Positions 1 through 5,691 of a DNA stretch of 5,719 bases are shown here, piece by piece. The first letter of the stretch is position 1; every line of letters starts with the position of its first letter. Both the position numbers and the translations under genes were made by a program. The stretch comes from Deltaproteobacteria bacterium (GTDB taxonomy: Bacteria; Myxococcota; XYA12-FULL-58-9; JAUUZB01): the NCBI GenBank assembly GCA_030590185.1, contig JAUUZB010000331.1, forward strand, positions 1-5,719, written 5' to 3'. The notes under the pieces are model-generated. The model was not told where the DNA came from. It saw only the letters and a program-made list of their open reading frames with translations, and searched no databases.

Positions 1-1
1 C

Positions 2-793
2 ACCGGCCTGATCTTGATGGTGGCCTCGGCGGTGGTGCTCATCGGCGGCATCAAGAGCATCGGCCGGGTGACCTCGGTGCTCGTGCCGGTGATGATCGCC
101 TTCTATTTCCTCGGCGCCCTGGCGATCCTGATCCTCGCGGCGGATCGCATCCCGGCCGCCATCGCCCTCATCATCGACAGCGCCTTTAACCCCACCGCCG
201 CCTCCGGGGGCTTCCTCGGCGCGGCGGTGATGCAGACCATCCGCATGGGGGTCGCTCGCGGGGTATTCTCAAACGAGTCCGGCCTCGGCTCGGCGCCCAT
301 CGCCGCGGCCGCCGCCCAAACCCGACATCCCGTCACCCAGGCGTTGGTCTCCATGACCCAGACCTTCATCGACACCATCGTGGTCTGCAGCATGACCGGC
401 CTGGTGTTGATCGTCACCGGCACCTGGAACAACGGCGCCAACGGCGCCGAGCTGACCTCCATGGCGTTCCAGACCGGCCTGCCCGGCAACTGGGGCCACT
501 ACATCGTGGCGGTGGGGCTGATCCTGTTTGCTTACTCGACGATCCTCGGCTGGAGCTATTACGGCGAGAAATCGGTCGAGTACCTGTTCGGCGACGTGGC
601 GGTGAAGCCCTATCGCGTCCTGTTCATTCTCTTTGTGGGGGTGGGCGCGGTGTTGAAACTGGAGCTGGTTTGGGGGTTGGCTGATATATTCAATGGATTG
701 ATGGCGTTGCCTAACTTGGTAGCGCTGCTCCTGTTGACCCCGGTGTTGGTGCGCGAGACCCGCGATTACTTCTCGGCCAGCGGCTCCGACTGA
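2..793 (+). CDS. Sodium:alanine/glycine symporter (AGCS family), C-terminal part; gene begins before the window
   Basis: Inner-membrane secondary transporter that couples Na+ (or H+) entry to uptake of alanine or glycine. The reading frame is open from the window edge, so 263 C-terminal residues are visible, a little over half of a usual 450-500 residue AGCS protein. Seen directly: several hydrophobic helices, the [14 protein letters not shown] segment near the start, the family signature around visible residues 83-100 ([17 protein letters not shown]), an [16 protein letters not shown] motif (here [14 protein letters not shown]) near residue 176, a VEYLFG motif, and the closing [13 protein letters not shown] helix. 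The short hydrophilic tail ends in SASGSD before TGA. Any ATG or TTG near base 14 is internal, not the start. The 3' end overlaps the convergent small membrane-protein gene by 28 bp. Around bases 655-720 codon choice shifts to A/T-richer codons (including ATA) although the protein sequence is the most conserved part. Family assignment is secure; alanine versus glycine preference cannot be told. Confidence 0.95.
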   Translation, partial: TGLILMVASAVVLIGGIKSIGRVTSVLVPVMIAFYFLGALAILILAADRIPAAIALIIDSAFNPTAASGGFLGAAVMQTIRMGVARGVFSNESGLGSAPIAAAAAQTRHPVTQALVSMTQTFIDTIVVCSMTGLVLIVTGTWNNGANGAELTSMAFQTGLPGNWGHYIVAVGLILFAYSTILGWSYYGEKSVEYLFGDVAVKPYRVLFILFVGVGAVLKLELVWGLADIFNGLMALPNLVALLLLTPVLVRETRDYFSASGSD

Positions 794-1173
794 CCAAAGA
801 TCCGGGTGGTGCCGCCTTCATAGTCCGCGCCGACGCGACCGAGCTTCTCCGTGAGCCGGTTGCTCAGGACATACCAGCGCTGCACGCCGTTCTCGAGGCG
901 GAAGTAGTGGACGAGATAGGCCGACAGGAGGATCAGCAACAGCCCGGCTAGGGCGGCGCCCGCCCAGGAGGTGTGGAGCATCACGAAGCCGGTGGTGAGC
1001 AGGAAGAAGGTCGCCACGAACAATATGACGATCAGGTGGATCAGGCGCTCGTGCTGCATGAAGCGCAGCTGTTGCTCGTGAAAGTCGCGCAGCTCAGCCC
1101 AGGGGACCTCACCGAGCTCGCCGGCGAGGGCGCTGCGGATGAAGGCCTCGTGGAGTTTGAGATTGCGCCACAC
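766..1173 (-). CDS. Small two-helix membrane protein, function unknown
   Basis: A 135-residue protein I do not recognise by function. Residues 1-43 are polar and likely helical, with the motif [16 protein letters not shown] at 31-46. Two hydrophobic helices follow at about 44-66 and 70-90, separated by a short HTSWAG turn. A charged C-terminal tail begins [18 protein letters not shown] (90-107) and ends at TAA. The tight helix-turn-helix and the two flanking polar conserved-looking blocks suggest an inner-membrane hairpin with both ends on the same side; the positive residues do not clearly decide which. No signal peptide or catalytic motif is visible. The start is GTG at 1173. A TGAGG Shine-Dalgarno-like sequence overlaps the stop codon of the upstream lipoprotein gene, which ends 12 bp away, so translational coupling is likely. 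The blocks around the helices remind me of a widespread uncharacterised small membrane family, but that is an unverified memory. It converges on and overlaps the symporter gene. Confidence 0.8.
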   Translation of the reverse strand: MWRNLKLHEAFIRSALAGELGEVPWAELRDFHEQQLRFMQHERLIHLIVILFVATFFLLTTGFVMLHTSWAGAALAGLLLILLSAYLVHYFRLENGVQRWYVLSNRLTEKLGRVGADYEGGTTRIFGQSEPLAEK

Positions 1174-1183
1174 CTCGGCTCGA

Positions 1184-1188
1184 CCTCA
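1184..1188 (-). promoter_or_regulatory. Ribosome binding site overlapping the lipoprotein stop codon
   Basis: On the - strand the sequence reads TGAGG, where TGA is the stop codon of the Cys-rich lipoprotein gene and GAGG pairs with the 3' end of 16S rRNA. It lies 10 nt before the GTG start of the two-helix protein. This supports the GTG start and suggests that ribosomes finishing the lipoprotein can re-initiate on the next gene. Confidence 0.5.
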
Positions 1189-3471
1189 GGGTATGATGCA
1201 GGACAGGGTGACACACCCGCAGCCGTCCACGTTCGTGTGGATCTCATTGCCGTCGTTCAGGCAGTCGGCGTCCGCGAACACCGGGTCGGTGCACGTACAG
1301 GCGGGATCGCAGGTACTCTCGCAACTCGGCCGACAGGCGTATTCGACACAGCCAACCCCAGGCCGGCCCTGGGGGATCGCCACCTCATCGACGCCGCAGG
1401 TGGGGAGGTCGTCCACCGCCGGGGGGGCCGTGCACAGGGAGATCAGGTCGTATTTCTGGCCGCAGTCGAGCTGGATGCAGCCGTCGGAGTCGAACCAGGT
1501 ATTCATGTTGTTCGGGGGGTATTCGTAGCCCATGGGGCACACGACTGGCACCATCTCGCACGTCGGCGTTGCGCACGACAGCGACAGGCAGAACCCGCAG
1601 TCAGTATCGACCCGAACCGGAAAGTCGCCGCAGTCGGGCGTCAGGGGCACGACCGGATCCGCGCAGGTCTCGCAGCCGAACTCTCCACAGGTGGCCACGC
1701 AGCTCGGCTTGCAGACGTATTCGATGCAGTCGTTGTCATTCTCGACGTAGCGCACCTGCGGCCACGGCACATCGCCAGCGCCGCAAGAGGGAATGGAGGC
1801 GTCCGAACATTCGTCCCCGCCCGGTTTTAGATAGAGGTACTGCGAGCAGCCGTACGTGACGCAGCCGTTCGAATCGATGTGGGTGGTGATCTCTGTTTGA
1901 ATCGTGTCGCTCGGGCCGAGCGGGCACTCCGGCATCCTCGTCTCACAGGCAACGGTCGCCTGCCCGCAGTCGACCTGCACGTAGCCCGAGTCAGCAAACG
2001 AAAGGGCGACCGCCGTCGGGTTCGCCGAGCAGGCATTGCTCACCATCAGCCAATTTTCGGAGGTGGCGGTCTCGTCCGGTTCGAGGCAGCGGATTTCGAG
2101 ACACTTGTCACCATCGCCGCAGGGATCGCCGCCGGGGCAGACCATCTCCACCGAGAGGGTCTCGTAGCGAACCTCCCAGTCCTCAAAGGCGTCGGGGGTG
2201 CACGCCAAAACTGGGTTGGGGCAGAGCTTCTCCTCCGGGACGCTGAGGTGACACATCGAGGTGAGACAGCCATCGTTCGTGCGGACCGCGTTCAGGATCG
2301 CCATGGGCCAGGTGCTCTGATCGAAGGCGAGCGGGCAGGGTTGCGGCTGGGGCCGGCACAGGCCGAGGAGGTCGCAGGTGACACCCGGCTCTACCCCGGA
2401 CAGGCGCGAGCCGGTGAGATAGTAGACGTACTGGTCGGGTGCTTCGCCCACGGTCCAGATGGTTTCGTTGAGCAGCACCCGGCCGCCGGTGGTGTCCTCG
2501 GCGAGCTGGCCGACGATCGAGGTGAAGGGGGTATCCCCTCGAAAGCGCCAAGCCGCGTCGTTCCCGGTCTTGCCGTTGTCCGCCACGAATGTGAAGTCCA
2601 CGGGATCGAGGCGGCCAAACCAGACCTGGGCACCATCGAAGAGGATGACCGCCTCCATGTTGTTGGCCACCGCCACGGCGATGTCAAAGCTGGTCACGAT
2701 CTCGGGGGGAGAGGTACCGGTGCTGGCGTCCGAATTGAGGGTGAGCTCCACCGAGTAAACCCCGGCAAAGCGGGAATCAAAATCGCAGATCCGCGGGTAA
2801 CGTAGGCAACGGTGGGCGGTGCTGCCGTCCGGGCACTCGATGTCAGCTGGCCCCGAGGGTGGGACCAGCGCCTTGTCATGGAAAAAGAGATCGACCGCGC
2901 CGCTCAAGAGGCGGCCACTGACGTCGAGGGGGAACTTGCACAGGGTGCCGTCCTCGATGCACTCGCCCTCGGCCGAAGCGGCGAAATCCCATTGGTTCGG
3001 AATCATGCAGGGGAAGTGGCAGTCCGCCATCTCGGTGCAGGTGTCGAGCAGCGCACCGAAGTCGGCCATGTTGGTCGGGACCGCGACGGAATAGTCTGGA
3101 TCGCAGCTGGCGACCCCTTCCTGGAACATCCTCATGTCCATGACGATGTCGACCTGCTCGAGGGCACCATCCCCGCCGTAGCTCTGGGAGGACTCTCCTG
3201 AGTCGTCGATGTCGATGATCGTGGCGAAGATCGAGAGTGCCGGTTCCTGGCCGGGTGGGTGGAGAAACGGGCTGAACAGCACCTTGTTGCCGAGCTGCAC
3301 CAAGATCGTGCGTTCGTGGAGGGCCTCGTCGCCGTTGATACCCTCGTACACCCCGGAGAAACGCCCGAGGAACGCCGGCTCCTCCTCCGCCTCGGGTGGC
3401 ACCAGGACCTCGGTGAGGTTGAGACAGGAACAGACGAGAAGCAAAGAGAACAGGAGTGCGCGTTTCCCCAT
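1186..3471 (-). CDS. Large Cys-rich modular lipoprotein, function unknown
   Basis: Predicted 761-residue exported lipoprotein. The start at 3471 was chosen because it opens a typical signal: MGKR, a hydrophobic LLFSLLLV stretch, then lipobox VCSC with the lipidated Cys at 16. The frame is open up to a TTG at 3543, but that adds 24 polar residues before the signal and overlaps the epimerase gene. After an acidic linker (EAEEEP) come two probably beta-rich regions that each open with RF[SA]GVY (residues 37-42 and 234-239), which may be diverged copies; the first contains nine Cys (123-229). Residues 366-758 hold 45 Cys arranged in about nine units ending in a [DN]xGC-x4-C hairpin. The last two large modules, 516-633 and 645-758, have matching sets of 15 Cys. 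The units resemble antistasin-like or other disulfide-rich extracellular repeats only loosely. It probably sits on the cell surface or outer membrane as a disulfide-stabilised binding or structural protein; this is inference. No enzyme motif was seen. Confidence 0.85.
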   Translation of the reverse strand: MGKRALLFSLLLVCSCLNLTEVLVPPEAEEEPAFLGRFSGVYEGINGDEALHERTILVQLGNKVLFSPFLHPPGQEPALSIFATIIDIDDSGESSQSYGGDGALEQVDIVMDMRMFQEGVASCDPDYSVAVPTNMADFGALLDTCTEMADCHFPCMIPNQWDFAASAEGECIEDGTLCKFPLDVSGRLLSGAVDLFFHDKALVPPSGPADIECPDGSTAHRCLRYPRICDFDSRFAGVYSVELTLNSDASTGTSPPEIVTSFDIAVAVANNMEAVILFDGAQVWFGRLDPVDFTFVADNGKTGNDAAWRFRGDTPFTSIVGQLAEDTTGGRVLLNETIWTVGEAPDQYVYYLTGSRLSGVEPGVTCDLLGLCRPQPQPCPLAFDQSTWPMAILNAVRTNDGCLTSMCHLSVPEEKLCPNPVLACTPDAFEDWEVRYETLSVEMVCPGGDPCGDGDKCLEIRCLEPDETATSENWLMVSNACSANPTAVALSFADSGYVQVDCGQATVACETRMPECPLGPSDTIQTEITTHIDSNGCVTYGCSQYLYLKPGGDECSDASIPSCGAGDVPWPQVRYVENDNDCIEYVCKPSCVATCGEFGCETCADPVVPLTPDCGDFPVRVDTDCGFCLSLSCATPTCEMVPVVCPMGYEYPPNNMNTWFDSDGCIQLDCGQKYDLISLCTAPPAVDDLPTCGVDEVAIPQGRPGVGCVEYACRPSCESTCDPACTCTDPVFADADCLNDGNEIHTNVDGCGCVTLSCIIP
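1198..1539 (-). repeat. Cys-rich module, copy B (C-terminal) within the lipoprotein
   Basis: Encodes residues 645-758, from a CPMG start to a final CGCVTLSC. It has 15 cysteines with spacings 20, 5, 10, 12, 16, 5, 4, 4, 4, 2, 10, 14, 2, 5. Landmarks shared with copy A in the same order are CP[LM]G, DS[ND]GC-x4-C-[SG]Q, P[ST]CG, C[IV]EY[VA]C[KR]PSC, TC and CxDP. The two copies are diverged at sequence level, so the duplication is old. Confidence 0.8.
1573..1926 (-). repeat. Cys-rich module, copy A within the lipoprotein
   Basis: Encodes residues 516-633, from a CPLG start to CGFCLSLSC. It has 15 cysteines with spacings 21, 5, 13, 8, 19, 5, 4, 4, 5, 3, 11, 11, 3, 5, matching copy B one to one. 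It is separated from copy B by an 11-residue linker that itself carries one Cys (ATPTCEMVPVV). Confidence 0.8.
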
Positions 3472-3477
3472 GGAGGG

Positions 3478-3506
3478 AGCATAGGAGATTCCGATCACAC
3501 CGGCAA
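3478..3506 (-). promoter_or_regulatory. Candidate sigma-70-type promoter for a leaderless lipoprotein mRNA
   Basis: In the 43 bp gap after the epimerase gene the - strand carries TTGCCG (3506-3501), a 17 bp spacer, and TATGCT (3483-3478). Each hexamer matches 4 of 6 consensus bases. If -10 ends at position -7, then +1 falls on base 3471, the A of the chosen ATG. The six bases between the -10 box and the ATG are CCCTCC, with no Shine-Dalgarno. The fit is suggestive but such matches can occur by chance. Confidence 0.35.
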
Positions 3507-3514
3507 TCGAGGTT

Positions 3515-4633
3515 TCAGGAGTTGGTGAAGGGGTCCTGTCCAACCGCGATCGTCACCCCATGGCCGGCCTCGATGTGACCCACGCTCAAGCGCTCGCCGT
3601 CCTGCTCGAAGCCGCCCGCGAAGGGATGTTCGGTGATGAACATCGGCGTGTCGAGGTCAACGAGCTCAAATCCGCCGAGCCCCGCGGCGAAGCACGCGGA
3701 GAAGCTCATCGCCAGGATGCTCTCCACCATGCCGCCGATCATCAGGCCGAGCCCCGCGGCCCGAGCAACGCTCACGATGGCCAGCGACTCGACCACGCCG
3801 GTCTTCATCGGTTTGACGTTGATCACGTCGGCGGCGCCGAGGGTGGCGATCTCCAACACGTCGGCGGCCGAGCGCGCCGATTCATCCGCGCACAGGGGCA
3901 CCGAGGAGGTGCGTCGCATCTTGACCCAGGCGTCGTGGTCGCCCACCGCCAAGGGCTGCTCGAACAGGGCCAGGTCGATGCCGCGCTCTTCGAGGCCGGC
4001 CAAGAAGCTCCGGGCCTGCAACAGGCTGTAGGCCCCGTTGGCATCGACGGTGATTCGCGCCGCGGGCGCGGCGGCGTGGATGGCGACGAGACGCTCGAGG
4101 TCGTCGGCCACCGAGCCGGCTGCGATCTTGACCTTGATGGAGTTGATGCCGCGCGCCAGGATGTCGCGGGCCGAGGCTGCGGCGTGCTCGGCGTCGCCGG
4201 CGGTGATCGTCATGTCGGTTACCAGCTCCGTGCCGTGACCGCCAAAAAAGGATCCCATCGGCAGACCAACGTGACGCAGCAAGGCGTCGAGGACCGCGAC
4301 CTCGATGGCGCAACAGGCCGCCGGTTCATCGCCGTGGGCTTCGCGTAGCTCGAGGGCGAGTCGCCGCCAGGCGCGACAGCTCTGACCCACGATCGAATCC
4401 GCGGCGCGCGCCACCGTGGCGAGGGTGCGCTCGATGGTCTCGCCGCTGACGTGTGAGGAGGGAAGAGATCTGGTCGGCGCGGCCTCGCCGAGTCCGGTGG
4501 TGCCATCCGACAGGGTGACGCGCACCAAGACGTTCTCGGCCCGCTCCTGGGTGCCGGTCGAGATGGCGAAGGGCTCGGTGAGGGGCAAGCTGAGCGGTGT
4601 GGCCCGCAGCTCGGTGATCGTGGTCGGGTGCAT
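3515..4633 (-). CDS. Dipeptide epimerase, enolase superfamily (muconate-lactonizing-enzyme-like)
   Basis: Cytosolic Mg2+-dependent enzyme of 372 residues that inverts the alpha carbon of the C-terminal residue of a dipeptide; the best known members convert L-Ala-L-Glu to L-Ala-D-Glu and back in murein peptide recycling. Seen directly: N-terminal capping domain (about 5-130) with the TEPFAIS loop and the GLGEAAP motif, then a beta/alpha barrel with the KxK pair K167/K169, metal ligands D197 (VDAN), E225 (FEQP) and D250 (ADES), the opposite-face base K274 in NVKPMKTG, and IGGMVES at 299-305. The DLD motif at 326-328 matches the DxD that binds the dipeptide amino group, which separates this group from muconate cycloisomerases and o-succinylbenzoate synthases. 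The arginine that binds the Glu side chain in characterised Ala-Glu epimerases is not present in the 20s loop, so the substrate may differ. The ATG lies 8 bp after the J-protein stop codon, with AAGAG upstream, so the two are probably co-transcribed. Confidence 0.9.
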   Translation of the reverse strand: MHPTTITELRATPLSLPLTEPFAISTGTQERAENVLVRVTLSDGTTGLGEAAPTRSLPSSHVSGETIERTLATVARAADSIVGQSCRAWRRLALELREAHGDEPAACCAIEVAVLDALLRHVGLPMGSFFGGHGTELVTDMTITAGDAEHAAASARDILARGINSIKVKIAAGSVADDLERLVAIHAAAPAARITVDANGAYSLLQARSFLAGLEERGIDLALFEQPLAVGDHDAWVKMRRTSSVPLCADESARSAADVLEIATLGAADVINVKPMKTGVVESLAIVSVARAAGLGLMIGGMVESILAMSFSACFAAGLGGFELVDLDTPMFITEHPFAGGFEQDGERLSVGHIEAGHGVTIAVGQDPFTNS

Positions 4634-4638
4634 CGGGT

Positions 4639-4643
4639 CTCTT
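4639..4643 (-). promoter_or_regulatory. Ribosome binding site overlapping the J-protein stop codon
   Basis: AAGAG on the - strand overlaps the TAA stop of the J-domain gene and lies 5 nt before the epimerase ATG at 4633. It supports that start and indicates coupled translation of the two genes. Confidence 0.4.
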
Positions 4644-5619
4644 ATAGAACGAGCCCCCCACGCACGTCACCACGATATGCTGCGTCGAGCTTGGTTGCCG
4701 CTTCCTTGGCGGCGTCCGGGTCGGCTGCTGGATCGGGCACCCTGATCGCCAACCTGACGTATAGGTCCCCCGCGACCTTGCCCTTGGTGGCCGGCATGCC
4801 CTTGGCGCGCAGGCGCAGCCGACTGCCTCCCTGGGAGCCGGCCGGGATGGTTAGGGTCACCGTGCCGTCAAAGGTAGGAACCTCGATCTTCGCCCCGAGC
4901 ATCGCTTCACTCACCGTGACCGGTAGATCCAGGTGTAGGTCGCGGCCCTCACGCCGCACCAGCGGATGGGGAGCGACGTCGATCTGGATCAGGAGATCCC
5001 CGGCCGGTCCCCCGGCACTCCCGGGTCGACCCTGACCCGCGAGCCGGATCCTCTGGCCGTCCTCAATCCCGGCGGGGATCTTGACCTCGAGCTGCAACGG
5101 ACGGCTCGCCGGGCTCGGTCCACCCAGGGCCTCGAAGGGCTCCGGCCGTTCGAAGGTCATCTGCCGCTGGGTGCCAAGGACCGCCTCGCGAAGGCTGATC
5201 GTCATGCGCGCCTCGAGGTCGCTGCCCCGGCGCGGGCCCTGCTGTACCCGGCCGCCGCTCCTTCGGAAGACGCTGCCGAATAGATCCTCGAGACCGACGC
5301 CGCCGCTGACACCACGGGCGTGGCGCTGGCCGGCGGAGCCCCAGGTCTGCCAGTCGCGGTGGGCCCGGGCCCGCTGCGCGTCGAAGCCGATTCGGATCGC
5401 CTCCTCACCGAACTCGTCGTACAGCTTGCGCTTGTCCGGGTCCGACAGGACGTCAAAGGCCACGCTGATCTCCTTGAAGCGCTCCTCGGACTCGGCGTCG
5501 GCGGGGTTGAGGTCCGGGTGATACTGGCGGGCCAGCCGCTTGTAGGTCTTGCGGATCTCGTCCTGACTGGCGGACGGGGCCACCCCGAGGGCGGCATAGA
5601 GGTCGGTGCTCCTCATCAT
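4642..5619 (-). CDS. Class B J-domain co-chaperone (DnaJ/CbpA-like, no zinc finger)
   Basis: Cytosolic Hsp40 of 325 residues that delivers unfolded clients to DnaK and stimulates its ATPase. The J domain spans about 5-70 and has the essential HPD at 34-36, the KRLARQYHPD helix, and FDVLSDPDKRKLYDEFG. A Gly/Arg-rich linker follows (about 71-133) with an EDLFGSVF segment where class B proteins usually have a G/F region. Two substrate-binding beta domains come next: CTD I (about 134-216, with KIPAGIEDGQRIRLAGQG and GDLLIQIDVAPHP) and CTD II (about 218-295, with VTVSEAMLGAKIEVPT and GDLYVRLAIRVP). There are no cysteines at all, so the DnaJ zinc-binding CxxCxGxG repeats are absent. The ending is Ala/Asp-rich rather than a clear dimerisation helix. 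The gene begins ATGATG with only a weak GAG upstream, and either ATG may be used. It is the first recognisable gene of the - strand cluster in this window. CbpA is the closest named type, but orthology is not established. Confidence 0.93.
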   Translation of the reverse strand: MMRSTDLYAALGVAPSASQDEIRKTYKRLARQYHPDLNPADAESEERFKEISVAFDVLSDPDKRKLYDEFGEEAIRIGFDAQRARAHRDWQTWGSAGQRHARGVSGGVGLEDLFGSVFRRSGGRVQQGPRRGSDLEARMTISLREAVLGTQRQMTFERPEPFEALGGPSPASRPLQLEVKIPAGIEDGQRIRLAGQGRPGSAGGPAGDLLIQIDVAPHPLVRREGRDLHLDLPVTVSEAMLGAKIEVPTFDGTVTLTIPAGSQGGSRLRLRAKGMPATKGKVAGDLYVRLAIRVPDPAADPDAAKEAATKLDAAYRGDVRGGLVL

Positions 5620-5639
5620 CTCAACTCGCGTTCGGTCCT

Positions 5640-5663
5640 AAAATGGGCTCCCCGTACCGGAGC
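5640..5663 (-). terminator. Weak hairpin followed by TTTT (possible terminator or attenuator)
   Basis: On the - strand GCTCC and GGAGC (5663-5659 and 5651-5647) form a 5 bp stem with a 7 nt loop, followed by CCA and then TTTT (5643-5640), 20 bp before the J-protein start. The stem and T run are both short, so efficient termination is doubtful. Confidence 0.25.
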
Positions 5664-5691
5664 GCAAGCCCCGCCAACCCCGGGGGCTTGC
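5664..5691. repeat. Perfect 9 bp inverted repeat, 10 nt loop
   Basis: GCAAGCCCC (5664-5672) and GGGGCTTGC (5683-5691) are exact reverse complements around a 10 nt centre. The RNA of either strand would form a G+C-rich hairpin. No T run follows on either side, so it is not a simple intrinsic terminator; it could also be a protein-binding site or part of a structured leader. Confidence 0.5.

Noticed and set aside
973..1830. Long + strand open frame (285 codons)
   Set aside because: It runs across both the two-helix gene and the 3' part of the lipoprotein gene on the opposite strand and has no family features; it is a compositional shadow.
1198..1926. Direct DNA repeat or recent recombination product
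   Set aside because: The two modules match in Cys order and short motifs but differ at most nucleotides, so this is an old protein-level duplication and not a DNA repeat prone to recombination.
1879..2805. Long + strand open frame (308 codons) opposite the lipoprotein gene
   Set aside because: It is the antisense of a gene with strong G/C third-position bias, which suppresses stops on the other strand. Its product is Gly/Ala/Asp/His/Arg-rich without recognisable domains, while the - strand frame has a signal peptide and ordered Cys repeats.
3472..3543. Longer lipoprotein with a TTG start at 3543, or GTG at 3498
   Set aside because: Either start would place polar residues ahead of MGKR and the hydrophobic segment, spoiling a compact lipoprotein signal. 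The TTG start also overlaps the epimerase gene, and neither has a clear Shine-Dalgarno.
3560..4348. Long + strand open frame (262 codons) opposite the epimerase
   Set aside because: The - strand frame carries every catalytic motif of the enolase superfamily; this one is low-complexity and unrecognisable.
3515..4633. Muconate cycloisomerase or o-succinylbenzoate synthase
   Set aside because: The KxK pair, the K274 position and especially the DLD motif near the C terminus fit the dipeptide epimerase group better, and no aromatic-degradation or menaquinone genes are nearby.
4642..5619. Canonical DnaJ (class A)
   Set aside because: There are no cysteines in the protein, so the zinc-binding CxxCxGxG repeats are missing.
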